Below, in pieces: positions 1 through 8,357 of a stretch of 44,477 nucleotides of DNA (positions are counted from its first letter, which is position 1; each line of letters opens with the position of its first letter). The stretch covers positions 1 through 44,477 of the forward strand of contig NZ_JAFJSY010000088.1 of the NCBI RefSeq assembly GCF_019857225.1, written 5' to 3'. The translations under genes and the position numbers were made by a program. Under the pieces are notes generated by a model. It saw only the letters and a program-made list of their open reading frames with translations. It was not told where the DNA came from and searched no databases. This stretch comes from Streptomyces plumbidurans. GTDB lineage: Bacteria; Actinomycetota; Actinomycetes; Streptomycetales; Streptomycetaceae.

Positions 1-71
1 CCGGCCAGCGCCCGGGCACGGATCTCGTGCAGCTCGGCGACCCGGCCTGCGGTGGTCACAGTCGTACTCAT
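1..71 (-). CDS. Acyl-CoA carboxylase carboxyltransferase (beta) subunit, N-terminus only
   Basis: Only the first 23 or so codons lie in the window; the gene continues past base 1. The translation contains VAELHEIRARAL, which resembles the usual N-terminus of PccB/AccB-type carboxyltransferases. GGAGG lies about 12 nt before the ATG. Such subunits are frequent in type II polyketide clusters, where they help supply malonyl-CoA, which fits the position at the end of the sugar operon. The assignment rests on a very short stretch, so it is tentative. Confidence 0.55.
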   Translation of the reverse strand, partial: MSTTVTTAGRVAELHEIRARALA

Positions 72-93
72 TGCTCTGTCGTCCCTCCGAGGA

Positions 94-1071
94 TCATCGG
101 GCCGCCCCCCGGGCGCGTACGGCGTCCAGCAGCCGGGCCTGTTCCAGGCACTCGGCCGCCGTGCGCGGGTCGGTGCCGCCGGAGCGGGCCGCTTGTACGA
201 AGGCCCGCACGGTGGCGGCCACCTGGTCGTGCGGTGCGAGGGTCAGTTCGCGGGGGCCGCTCGCGTCGGCGACCCACACCGTCGGCTTGTGGTCGGCGGG
301 CGGGGTGAACGCGGACTCGACGCGGATGCGGCCCTCGCTGCCCCACAGTTCGTACGCCGAGCGGTAGGCGTGCTCCATCCCGAACGCGAGCTGTCCGAGC
401 ACGCCGTCGGGGGACCGTACGAGCACGGCGCCCGAGGTCTCCACCGCCGAGCCGTCCGAGTGCTCCAGGGCCGCGCCGACCACGTCGAGGCCGGTGCCCA
501 GGAAGTACAGGGCGGCCCGCACCGGGTAGTAGCCGATGTCGAGCAGGGCGCCGCCGCCCAGTTCGGGGCGGTGGCGGATGTTGTCCGCGGGCAGCGGCGG
601 GACGGCGAACACCGCGGTGAACGAACGCAGTTCGCCGATCGCGCCGCCCGCCACCAGCTCCCGTACCACCGAGTGCTGCGGATGATGGACGAACATCACG
701 TTCTCCATCAGGGCCAGGCCCGAGGAGCGGGCCAGGTCCAGGAGTTCGGCGGTGGTGTGGGCGTGCGCGGTCAGCGGTTTCTCCGCCAGGACGTGCTTGC
801 CTGCCGCCAGTGCGCTGCGGGCCCACTCGGCGTGCAGGGAGACGGGCAACGGGACGTAGACGGCGTCCACGTCGTCCCGGTCGAGCACGGCGTCGTACGA
901 CTCGACGGCCGCGCAGCCGTAGCGGCCCGCCAGTTGCCGTGCGCGTGCGCCGCTCCGGCTGGCCACCGCGGTCAGCTCGACGTCCGGGTCCTCGGCCATG
1001 GCGGGCAGGACGCGGCGGCGGGCGATGTCCGCGGTGCCGAGGACGGCGACGCGCAGCGGACGTTCAGTCAT
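94..1071 (-). CDS. Gfo/Idh/MocA-type NDP-hexose 3-ketoreductase
   Basis: A 325-residue protein with an N-terminal Rossmann fold (VAVLGTADIARR near residue 10), the family Glu-Lys-Pro motif at 97-99 and the GALLDIGYYP segment of the C-terminal domain. Homologues such as UrdT, LanT and KijD10 reduce the 3-keto group left by the 2,3-dehydratase, so the pair gives a 4-keto-2,6-dideoxyhexose. The start overlaps the end of the 2,3-dehydratase gene by 8 bp, which supports coupled translation and a shared pathway. The function is inferred from family and neighbour. Confidence 0.85.
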   Translation of the reverse strand: MTERPLRVAVLGTADIARRRVLPAMAEDPDVELTAVASRSGARARQLAGRYGCAAVESYDAVLDRDDVDAVYVPLPVSLHAEWARSALAAGKHVLAEKPLTAHAHTTAELLDLARSSGLALMENVMFVHHPQHSVVRELVAGGAIGELRSFTAVFAVPPLPADNIRHRPELGGGALLDIGYYPVRAALYFLGTGLDVVGAALEHSDGSAVETSGAVLVRSPDGVLGQLAFGMEHAYRSAYELWGSEGRIRVESAFTPPADHKPTVWVADASGPRELTLAPHDQVAATVRAFVQAARSGGTDPRTAAECLEQARLLDAVRARGAAR

Positions 1072-2545
1072 GTGCTCGGGTTCCCATGAAGTCGTAGGTG
1101 TAGGCGCTCATGGCGTTCAGGCACGCCAGCAGGGTTCTGGCCTGCACATTCACGTAGTGGCCGTGTTTGACCAGCTCCGAGAGCTGGCTGACCGTGACCC
1201 ACTGGAAGCCGGCCGGGGGCAGCAGCGGGGCCTCGGCCTCGTCGGCCTCGACGATCAGATAGCGGTTCTCGGCGTAGAGGAAGCGGCCGCCCTCCTCGGA
1301 GTGGATGGCGTCGTAGCGGACGCGGTCGGGGCCGGCGGACAGCACCTCGTCCAGGAAGGGCGGGTCGACGGACAGGCCGGCGAAGTTGTCCGGGGAGGCC
1401 TGCACGGTCGGCGCGAGTTCCACGGTGTCCAGGAAGCCGCCCTCGACCTTGGCGTTGGCCAGCACATGCAGCACGCCGCCGAAGGAGCGCACGACGAAGG
1501 CGGCGACGCCCCGGCTGCACGGCTCGATCAGCGGCTGGGTCCAGCCGGAGACCTCGCGGTTGCCGGCCTGCACCTCGACCGCGACGACGTTGAACCAGCG
1601 GTCGTCGTCGCTGCCGATGCGGGCCTCGTCCCGGGTCCAGCCGGGCACCTCGGACAGCGGGATGCGCTCGGCGCGCACGTCGTAGCGGGAGCGTTCGGCG
1701 GTGAACCAGGACAGCAGGTCCACGTCGGTCAGCAGCGCGCCGGCCTCCGGGTCGCGGGAGCGGCCCAGCGCGCTCAGGAACTCGTCGGGGGAGGGGAGTT
1801 GGGGGCGGTGCGCCGGAAGGCAGGCCAGGACCGTGCGCGAGTCCATGTTGACCAGGTTGTCCTGGTGCATGAGCTCGTTGATCTGGCCGAGGGTGAGCCA
1901 GCAGAAGTCCTCGTCGAGCGGGACGTCCTCGTCCACCTCGACGATCATGTTGCGGTTGCTCTTGTGGAAGAACCACGAACCGTGCTCGGACTGCAGCACG
2001 TCGGCGAGGATGCGGCCGCGGCCGGGACCGGTGAAGTACTGGATGTACTTGACGTCCGTGCCCTTGTGGACCTTGGTGTAGTTGCTGCGGGTGGCCTGGA
2101 CGGTGGGCGAGAGCTGGAGCAGATTGCGGTTGCCCGGCTCCATCTTGGCCTGCATCAGGAAGTGCAGGACGCCGTCGAACTCCTTGACCAGGATGCCGAG
2201 GATGCCCACCTCGGGCTGCTTGATGATGGGCTGGTACCACTCCAGGTGCGGGCCCTGGTCGGTGGTGACGTGCAGGCCCTCCACGCTGAAGAAGCGGCCG
2301 CTGGCGTGCACCAGGTTGCCGGTGCCGGGCTCGAAGGACCAGCCGCGCAGCTTCGAGAACGGGATGCGTTCGACGCTGAACCGGCCCGCCCTGCCGCGTG
2401 CGGCGAACCAGTCGTGGAACGCGTCGGTGGTCATCCGTCCGGCCGTGGCCGCCGCGGACGCCGCGATCCGGTCGGCCACCGAGACCGGTTCGCGGGGCTG
2501 GACCGTGGGCTGCGGACGCGTCAACTCCGTGAGTGTCGACGACAT
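1064..2545 (-). CDS. NDP-hexose 2,3-dehydratase
   Basis: A 493-residue protein made of two similar halves, each with a WYQPII or GWTQPLIEP-type segment followed by an LxPTVQA motif. This internal duplication is typical of the family (UrdS, LanS, TylX3, Gra-Orf27). It removes the C-2 hydroxyl of dTDP-4-keto-6-deoxyglucose and is the entry step to 2-deoxysugars. The ATG at 2545 (MSSTL) was chosen because AAGGAG precedes it by about 9 nt; the frame stays open for another 30 codons upstream, but these are proline-rich and run through a short repeat. Confidence 0.92.
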   Translation of the reverse strand: MSSTLTELTRPQPTVQPREPVSVADRIAASAAATAGRMTTDAFHDWFAARGRAGRFSVERIPFSKLRGWSFEPGTGNLVHASGRFFSVEGLHVTTDQGPHLEWYQPIIKQPEVGILGILVKEFDGVLHFLMQAKMEPGNRNLLQLSPTVQATRSNYTKVHKGTDVKYIQYFTGPGRGRILADVLQSEHGSWFFHKSNRNMIVEVDEDVPLDEDFCWLTLGQINELMHQDNLVNMDSRTVLACLPAHRPQLPSPDEFLSALGRSRDPEAGALLTDVDLLSWFTAERSRYDVRAERIPLSEVPGWTRDEARIGSDDDRWFNVVAVEVQAGNREVSGWTQPLIEPCSRGVAAFVVRSFGGVLHVLANAKVEGGFLDTVELAPTVQASPDNFAGLSVDPPFLDEVLSAGPDRVRYDAIHSEEGGRFLYAENRYLIVEADEAEAPLLPPAGFQWVTVSQLSELVKHGHYVNVQARTLLACLNAMSAYTYDFMGTRAHD

Positions 2546-2564
2546 GTGCGGTCTCTCCTTGTCA

Positions 2565-2630
2565 GGGCGTTCGGGCTCAGGGGCGTTCGGGCTCAGGGGC
2601 GTTCGGGCCCATGCGATTGGGGGGGGGGGG
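2565..2630. repeat. Three 16-bp direct repeats followed by a run of 12 G
   Basis: GGGCGTTCGGGC occurs at 2565, 2581 and 2597, an exact 16-bp period, and a homopolymer of 12 G covers 2619-2630. The block lies between the 3-dehydrase stop and the chosen 2,3-dehydratase start, so it does not interrupt a gene. The repeat could grow or shrink by slippage. The G run could be real or a sequencing or assembly uncertainty. Confidence 0.8.
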
Positions 2631-2651
2631 CGCACAGACGGCCCCGGGGCG

Positions 2652-3953
2652 TCACCGGCCCGCGACGAACTCGCGGATCGTGGCGATCATGTAGTCGGTC
2701 ATCTCGTCGGTCAGGCCGGGGTAGACGCCGATCCAGAAGGTCTGCTCGGTGATGACGTCGGAGTTGGTGAGGTCGCCGACGATGCGGTGCGGCACGTCCT
2801 GGTAGGCGGGCTGGCGGGTCAGGTTGCCGGCGAACAGGTTGCGGGTGCCGATCTTGTGCTTCTCCAGGTGGTCCACCAGCTCCTTGCGGGTGAACGGGGC
2901 TTCGGGCGCGACCGTGATCACGAAGCCGAACCAGCTGGGCTCGCTGCCCAGCGTCGCCTCCGGCAGGATCAGGTGCGGCGCGCCGTCCAGGCCCTCGCGC
3001 AGCCGGGACCAGTTGTGCCGGCGGGCCGCGGTGAACTCGTCGACCTTGTCCAGCTGGGTCAGGCCGAGCGCGGCCTGCAGGTCGGTGGCCTTCAGGTTGT
3101 AACCGACGTGCGAGTAGATGTACTTGTGGTCGTAGCCCTGGGGCAGGGTGCCCAGCTGGTACTCGAACCGCTTGAAGCAGCGGTTGTTCTCGCCCGGCTC
3201 GCACCAGCAGTCGCGGCCCCAGTCCCGCATCGACTCGACGATCCGGGCGAGCGCGAGGTTCGCGGTGAGCACGCAGCCGCCCTCACCCATCGTGAGGTGG
3301 TGCGCGGGGTAGAAGCTGACGGTCGTCAAGTCGCCGAAGGTGCCGGTCAGTCGGCCGCCGTAGAGGGAGCCGACCGCGTCGCAGTTGTCCTCGATCAGGA
3401 AGAGGTCGTTCTCCTCGGCGATCTGCGCCACCTCGGCGACCTCGAAGGGGTTGCCGAGTGCGTGGGCGATCATGATGGCGCGGGTCTTGGGGCCGATCGC
3501 GGACTTGATGCGTTCCGCGGTGGTGTTGTACGTCTTCAGCTCGACGTCGACGAAGACCGGGACCAGGCCGTTCTGGATGATCGGGTTGACGGTGGTGGGG
3601 AAACCGGCGGCGACGGTGACGACCTCGTCGCCCGGCTTGAGCCTGCGGTCCTCCAGGTGCGGGGAGGTGAGCGCGGACAGGGCGAGCAGGTTCGCCGACG
3701 AACCGGAGTTCACCAGGTGGGCCTTGCGGCGCTTCATGTAGCGGGCGAACCGCGACTCGAAGCGGCGGGAGTGGGTGCCCGCCGCGATCTTCATGTCGAG
3801 GGCCGCCTCGACCAGGGCCACCCGGTCCTCGGGGCCGAGGACCGCGCCGGAGGGCCATATCTCGTCGACGCCGGGGACGAACGTGCGCGACGGCTCCTTC
3901 TCCAGGTGGTAGTCGCGAACCTGCTCCAGGATCTGTGACTTGGTGTCACTCAT
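2652..3953 (-). CDS. NDP-4-keto-6-deoxyhexose 3-dehydrase (PMP and [2Fe-2S] dependent)
   Basis: A 433-residue protein of the DegT/DnrJ/EryC1 fold. The segment FYPAHHLTMGEGG has His (218/219) where aminotransferases have the PLP-binding lysine, and Cys249, Cys251 and Cys259 form the iron-sulfur signature of E1, SpnQ and LanQ/UrdQ. It therefore removes the C-3 hydroxyl, giving 2,3,6-trideoxysugars of the rhodinose, amicetose or rhodinosyl-precursor type. GGAGGCAGGA precedes the ATG, and the start overlaps the upstream ketoreductase stop by 8 bp. The lack of a catalytic lysine argues against an aminosugar enzyme. Confidence 0.92.
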   Translation of the reverse strand: MSDTKSQILEQVRDYHLEKEPSRTFVPGVDEIWPSGAVLGPEDRVALVEAALDMKIAAGTHSRRFESRFARYMKRRKAHLVNSGSSANLLALSALTSPHLEDRRLKPGDEVVTVAAGFPTTVNPIIQNGLVPVFVDVELKTYNTTAERIKSAIGPKTRAIMIAHALGNPFEVAEVAQIAEENDLFLIEDNCDAVGSLYGGRLTGTFGDLTTVSFYPAHHLTMGEGGCVLTANLALARIVESMRDWGRDCWCEPGENNRCFKRFEYQLGTLPQGYDHKYIYSHVGYNLKATDLQAALGLTQLDKVDEFTAARRHNWSRLREGLDGAPHLILPEATLGSEPSWFGFVITVAPEAPFTRKELVDHLEKHKIGTRNLFAGNLTRQPAYQDVPHRIVGDLTNSDVITEQTFWIGVYPGLTDEMTDYMIATIREFVAGR

Positions 3954-4962
3954 ACTTCCTGCCTCCATGGGTGAGTCCGGCCCGCGGCCGCTGGTGATGA
4001 CCCGTCGCCGACATCGTCGGCGTCCCCGCTCGAACGGCACTGGATGGCGAATGGCAGTGCGCCTCGGCCAGCAGGTCGCGCAGCGACTCGTCCAGCGAGA
4101 TGCGCGGACGCCAGCCCAGCAGCCGGTCGGCCAGGGTGATGTCGAGGCGCTGCCACTCGGCCTCCGGCGGGCGCGCGCCCGCCACCGGAGTCTCCACGAT
4201 CCGGGTGTCCCGGCCCGCCAGGGCGACCAGCCGGGCCACCACCTCCCGTACCGAAGTCGCGTGCCCGCCACCGATGTTGACGGCCCGTCCGGTCGCCTTC
4301 GAGGAGGCTGCGGCCAGCACCGCGTCCGCCACGTCGCGTACGTCCACGAAGTCGCGGTGGGCGAGCAGCGGGGCCAGGCGCAGCGGCTCGCCGGAGTCCC
4401 TCGCGAGGTGCGCGGCGACCATGCCGAGCAGGCTCAGCGGGGAGGTGCCGGGGCCCGACACGTTCGACACGCGCAGCACCAGGCCCTCGGTGCCGGAGTC
4501 CAACAGGGCCCGCGCGCCCGCCAGTTTGGAGCGACCGTAGGGGGTGACGGGGGCAGTCGGGCCGGCCTCGGTGATGCCGGCCCGCGGGACGGGTCCGTAC
4601 TCGTGCACCGAGCCCAGCTGGATCAGCCGCGGCGGCCGCGCCGCCACCAGCCGCCGCACCAGATCCCGGTTGCTCAGGTCCATCTCGGCCTCGGTGGCGC
4701 CCCACACCGCTCCGGCCGCGTTCACCACCACGTCCGCGCCGTGACCGCGCACCAGCGCCGTGATCTGCTCCGGGGCGGCCCGCGCCAGGTCGAGTCCGTG
4801 GATGGCGTACGCGGCAGGGGTGTCCGGCGTGCTCCGGGCCACCCCCGCCACCCGCCACCCGGCCGCCGCGAAGGCGCGGCAGACATGACCGCCCACGAAG
4901 CCCGACGCGCCCAGTACGAGTACCGCGCGCCCGCCCTCAGCTCTTCGTCCGATCGCCGCCAA
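3946..4962 (-). CDS. SDR-family NDP-hexose 4-ketoreductase
   Basis: A 338-residue protein with GASGFVGGH at the N-terminus and SVHEYG followed by PYGRSK, the Tyr-x-x-x-Lys catalytic pair of extended SDRs. It probably reduces the C-4 ketone of a deoxysugar, as UrdZ3/LanZ3-type enzymes do, and it heads the leftward operon with the 3-dehydrase, 2,3-dehydratase and 3-ketoreductase. The start is TTG at 4962, with GAGGGG about 10 nt upstream; no ATG lies before the nucleotide-binding motif. A sugar epimerase role is possible but less likely, since a cupin epimerase lies next door. Confidence 0.82.
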   Translation of the reverse strand: MAAIGRRAEGGRAVLVLGASGFVGGHVCRAFAAAGWRVAGVARSTPDTPAAYAIHGLDLARAAPEQITALVRGHGADVVVNAAGAVWGATEAEMDLSNRDLVRRLVAARPPRLIQLGSVHEYGPVPRAGITEAGPTAPVTPYGRSKLAGARALLDSGTEGLVLRVSNVSGPGTSPLSLLGMVAAHLARDSGEPLRLAPLLAHRDFVDVRDVADAVLAAASSKATGRAVNIGGGHATSVREVVARLVALAGRDTRIVETPVAGARPPEAEWQRLDITLADRLLGWRPRISLDESLRDLLAEAHCHSPSSAVRAGTPTMSATGHHQRPRAGLTHGGRKYE

Positions 4963-5104
4963 CGTATCTCGCCCCTCAACTCGTTCGGTGTGGGGGCACT
5001 GTGACGGCTGCCGCTAGGGCGCGGCTGGATCAGGCTTTTTCCCGGTCACCAGGGATGTTTGCGCGCTACCGGGAATCGAGTCCTCCCCCCTACGGTCCCG
5101 AGGC
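4963..5104. promoter_or_regulatory. Divergent promoter region, sugar operon and epimerase
   Basis: These 142 bp separate the leftward ketoreductase operon from the rightward epimerase gene, so promoters for both are expected here. A pyrimidine-rich tract (CTTTTTCCC, around 5034-5042) is visible. No convincing operator repeat was found. Confidence 0.5.
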
Positions 5105-5719
5105 ATGAGGATCGAAGAGACGGCCGTACCGGACGCGTACCGGATCACCCCGAGGCTGCTGCCGGACGAGCGCGGCAGTTTCCACGAGTCGTACAGATAC
5201 GACGTTCTCGCGGCCGAGACGGGTCATTCGTTCCTGCCCCGCCAGGTCAACTACTCGGTCTCCTCCCGCAACACCGTCCGCGGACTGCACGGGGTGTCGA
5301 TCCCACCGGGGCAGGCGAAGCTGGTCAGTTGTGTGCGCGGGGTCGTGCTGGACGTCGTGGTGGACGTGCGGGTCGGCTCGCCCACGTTCGGCCGGCACGA
5401 CTGCACGGTGCTGGACGCGCGCAGCGGCCGGGGGGTGTACGTCGCCGAGGGGCTCGCGCACGGCTTCGTCGCGCTCACCGACGACACCTGCATCAGCTAT
5501 CTCTGCTCCACCGAGTACGTCCCGGGCACCCAGCTCGATCTGCGCGCCTTCGACCCGGAGTTGGGGCTGCCCTGGTCCAAGTGGCTGACCGGGGACCCGC
5601 TACTGTCCGAGAAGGACGCGAACGCGATCACCGTCGCCGAGGCCACCGAGCGGGGTCTGCTGCCGTCCTACGAGCAGTGCCAGGAGTTCTACGCAGCCGC
5701 CGTGCGCACGCCCGCCTGA
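5105..5719 (+). CDS. dTDP-4-keto-6-deoxyhexose 3,5- or 5-epimerase (RmlC-like)
   Basis: A 204-residue cupin with the RmlC hallmarks: DERGSFHESY, then RGLHG carrying the catalytic histidine, and EGLAHGFVAL. It converts D- to L-configured 4-keto sugars (3,5- or C-5-only epimerisation), needed for L-rhodinose- or L-rhodosyl-type units. It is a monocistronic rightward gene with a strong terminator downstream and a weak ribosome binding site. Position specificity cannot be read from the sequence. Confidence 0.87.
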   Translation: MRIEETAVPDAYRITPRLLPDERGSFHESYRYDVLAAETGHSFLPRQVNYSVSSRNTVRGLHGVSIPPGQAKLVSCVRGVVLDVVVDVRVGSPTFGRHDCTVLDARSGRGVYVAEGLAHGFVALTDDTCISYLCSTEYVPGTQLDLRAFDPELGLPWSKWLTGDPLLSEKDANAITVAEATERGLLPSYEQCQEFYAAAVRTPA

Positions 5720-5747
5720 CCGAGCCCCGGCCCCCGTGGGCCGACGG

Positions 5748-5793
5748 CGAAGGCCCGTAGCGACTCCCTTCGGGGAATCGGTACGGGCCTTCG
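5748..5793. terminator. Bidirectional hairpin terminator
   Basis: A perfect 12-bp inverted repeat (CGAAGGCCCGTA at 5748-5759 and its complement at 5782-5793) lies between two convergent genes, the epimerase and the FAD monooxygenase. There is no clear T run, which is common for Streptomyces terminators. Confidence 0.8.
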
Positions 5794-5811
5794 TCTTGAG
5801 TCCCTTGCGGA

Positions 5812-7350
5812 TCAGGCCAGTTCAGCCGTTTCCCTGACCCGGATGCCGAGCGACTGCAGGGCCGCGCGCGGGGACTGGCCGGCGTCGCCGCGGGCGGCCA
5901 CATAGCCGTCCGGGCGGACCAGCAGCCAGTCGCCGTCGCGCAGACCGAGGTCGGCGGCGACCGAGGCATCGGTGATACGGACGGTGCGCAGCGAACGGTG
6001 GTGCGTGGCGCCGTTGCTCAGCAACAGCCAGTCCGGGCGGCGCAGTTCGTCCAGTACCGTCCGCCACTGCGCCGAGGCGGCACCCGCGGCGTCGACCCGG
6101 GCGAGGCGTTCGCCGGGGCGGATGCCCGGGGCGGAGGCGGCGACGGTGAGGGGGCTCTCGCCGTAGCCGAGGCCGAGTGCCGACATGCCGCCCATGATCT
6201 TGCGCTGGATACGGCCCTTGAGGGGCGGCAGGTTGCGCAGCACCGTGAACGCGGTGCGCAGGAACGCCGCCGCCTTGCGGCTGCGCAGCTGCACCAGCAG
6301 CGTGGCCATCCTGGTGGTGCGCAGCAACTCCGCCCCGACCGGGACCCGTTCGGCGCTGTAGGAGTCCAGAAGCGTGTCGTCGGCCTCGCCGCGCAGCACG
6401 GCGGCCAGCTTCCAGGACAGGTTCACCGCGTCCTGGACGCCGGTGTTCATGCCCTGCCCGGACGCCGGGCTGTGCACATGGGCGGCGTCGCCCGCGAGCA
6501 GCACCCGGCCCTGGCGCATGCTCGGGATCATCCGCTGCTGAATGGTGAACACCGAGACCCAGGAAGGCAGTTCGACCTGCGCGGGCTTGCCGGTGCCCGC
6601 CGTTATCTTCGCGGCGAAGCGCTCGGCGACCATGCGGTCGTCGCCGCCGTAGGACGTCTCCGCGGTGTCCAGCAGCCGCCACTTGCCCTCGTCGGGGAAC
6701 GGCACCATCATCACCGTGCCGCGCGGGGTGCGCATCCAGTGGATGCTGTCCTTGGGCAGGTCGCAGTCGACGACCGCGTCCGCGATCAGCCAGGTCTCGC
6801 TGGACTCGCCCGCCAGCTTCAGACCGAGCTGCTTGCGGATGGTGCTGTGTCCGCCGTCGGCACCGACCAGCCAGTCGGCGGCGACCGTCTCGGTGCGGCC
6901 GCCGGGTCCGGTCAGCCGCGCGCGTACGCCGTCCTCGCCGAGGTCCTCGAAGCCGTCGAGCCGTACGCCCCACTCGACGGTGACCCCGAGCCGGGCCGCG
7001 GCGTCGCGCAGCACCTCCTCGGTGATCACCTGGTCGACCATGAGGGTGAAGGGGAAGCGGGTGGGCAGCCGGCTGTAGTCCGTGTCGAAGCGGATCAGCC
7101 GGCGGCCGTTCTGGTGCAGCGTGAAGTGCTCGACGCGCTGGCCGCGGGAGAGCAGCTCGTCCAGCACGCCCATCTGGTCGTACGTCTCCAGGGTGCGGGC
7201 GTGCGTGGCCAGCGCCCTGCTGGTGGTGGCCGGGCCGTCCGCCGCGTCCACCAGCCTGACCCGGACACCGTGCCGGGCCAGCTCGTGGGCGGCGCTGAGC
7301 CCGACGGGCCCGGCGCCCACGACCAGTACCTGAGGGGCGGACGTGGTCAC
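5812..7350 (-). CDS. FAD-dependent aromatic hydroxylase, PgaE/RdmE type
   Basis: A 512-residue flavoprotein: GAGPVGL at the N-terminus binds the FAD ADP moiety, GADGGHSTIRK is the middle DG motif, LLAGDAAHVHSP is the GD motif, and a thioredoxin-like C-terminal domain follows. This is the layout of PF01494 monooxygenases that hydroxylate aromatic polyketides. It starts at GTG 7350 and overlaps the 4,6-dehydratase stop as GTGA, so a tailoring oxygenase is translated from the sugar operon. It probably hydroxylates the aglycone; the carbon attacked is not predictable. Confidence 0.88.
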   Translation of the reverse strand: MTTSAPQVLVVGAGPVGLSAAHELARHGVRVRLVDAADGPATTSRALATHARTLETYDQMGVLDELLSRGQRVEHFTLHQNGRRLIRFDTDYSRLPTRFPFTLMVDQVITEEVLRDAAARLGVTVEWGVRLDGFEDLGEDGVRARLTGPGGRTETVAADWLVGADGGHSTIRKQLGLKLAGESSETWLIADAVVDCDLPKDSIHWMRTPRGTVMMVPFPDEGKWRLLDTAETSYGGDDRMVAERFAAKITAGTGKPAQVELPSWVSVFTIQQRMIPSMRQGRVLLAGDAAHVHSPASGQGMNTGVQDAVNLSWKLAAVLRGEADDTLLDSYSAERVPVGAELLRTTRMATLLVQLRSRKAAAFLRTAFTVLRNLPPLKGRIQRKIMGGMSALGLGYGESPLTVAASAPGIRPGERLARVDAAGAASAQWRTVLDELRRPDWLLLSNGATHHRSLRTVRITDASVAADLGLRDGDWLLVRPDGYVAARGDAGQSPRAALQSLGIRVRETAELA

Positions 7351-8357
7351 TTGCCCTCCTCCTCGGTGCCGTGCTTGTCCTCGGTGCCGTGCTTGACCGG
7401 CTTCCACCAGCCCGGGTTGTCGCGGTACCAGGCGACGGTGGCGGCGAGGCCCTCCTCGAAGGAGGTGCGCGGCGCGTAGCCCAACTCCCGCTGGATCTTG
7501 GACTCGTCGAGCGAGTAGCGCAGGTCGTGGCCCTTGCGGTCGGCGACCCGGACCACCTTCGACCAGTCGTTGCCGGTCAGTTCGAGCAGCCGCTCGGTGA
7601 TCTGGCGGTTGGTCTGCTCGTTGCCGCCGCCGACGTTGTAGACCTCGCCGGCCCGGCCGCGGGTGAGCACCAGTTGGATGGCCCGGCAGTGGTCGTCGAC
7701 GTGCAGCCACTCACGGATGTTGGCGCCCTCGCCGTACAGCGGGACCGTCTCGCCCTCCAGCAGGTTGGTGACGAAGCGCGGGATGAGCTTCTCGGGGTGC
7801 TGGTAGGGGCCGTAGTTGTTGGAGCAGCGGGTGATGGACACGTTCAGGCCGTGGGTGCGCCAGTAGGCGCGGGCGATCAGGTCGGAGCCCGCCTTGGACG
7901 CGGCGTAGGGGGAGTTGGGCAGCAGCGGCCACTCCTCCGTCCAGGAGCCCTCGTCGATGGTGCCGTAGACCTCGTCGGTGGAGACGTGCACGACCCGCTC
8001 GACGCCCGAGCGCAGGGCGGCCTCCATGACGTTCTGGGTGCCGCCGACGTTGGTCGTCACGAACTCCGCGGCGGACTCCAGGGAGCGGTCCACGTGCGAC
8101 TCGGCGGCGAAGTGCACCACCGCGTCGTGCCCGGGGAAGAGCTCCAGGAGCAGCGGCAGGTCGCCTATGTCCCCGCGCACGAAGGTGAGCCGGGGGTGCT
8201 CGGCCGGCAGGTTGTCGCGGTTGCCGGCGTAGGTGAGCTTGTCGAGGACGGTGACCTCGGCGTCCTCGTAGCCCTCGTACCCGCCCTGCAGAAGCGTGCG
8301 GACGTAGTGCGAGCCGATGAAGCCCGCACCGCCGGTGACCAGGATCTTCTTGCTCAT
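7347..8357 (-). CDS. rfbB: dTDP-glucose 4,6-dehydratase
   Basis: A 336-residue extended SDR with TGGAGFIGS, STDEVYG carrying the Thr-Asp-Glu catalytic residues, and YAASK. It makes dTDP-4-keto-6-deoxyglucose, the common precursor of all the deoxysugars here. The start overlaps the stop of the preceding thymidylyltransferase as ATGA. The C-terminus contains a short repeated HGTE(D/E) stretch (KHGTEDKHGTEEEGK) not typical of the family, which looks like a small in-frame duplication. Confidence 0.95.
   Translation of the reverse strand: MSKKILVTGGAGFIGSHYVRTLLQGGYEGYEDAEVTVLDKLTYAGNRDNLPAEHPRLTFVRGDIGDLPLLLELFPGHDAVVHFAAESHVDRSLESAAEFVTTNVGGTQNVMEAALRSGVERVVHVSTDEVYGTIDEGSWTEEWPLLPNSPYAASKAGSDLIARAYWRTHGLNVSITRCSNNYGPYQHPEKLIPRFVTNLLEGETVPLYGEGANIREWLHVDDHCRAIQLVLTRGRAGEVYNVGGGNEQTNRQITERLLELTGNDWSKVVRVADRKGHDLRYSLDESKIQRELGYAPRTSFEEGLAATVAWYRDNPGWWKPVKHGTEDKHGTEEEGK

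Noticed and set aside
52..1089. Long open frame opposite the 3-ketoreductase
   Set aside because: It is the antisense shadow of a G/C-ending gene, is low in complexity and lacks family motifs. The same holds for many other long frames, such as 2082-3938 and 30149-31711 on the plus strand.
2652..3953. Sugar aminotransferase
   Set aside because: The PLP lysine is replaced by His and iron-sulfur cysteines are present, which defines a 3-dehydrase.
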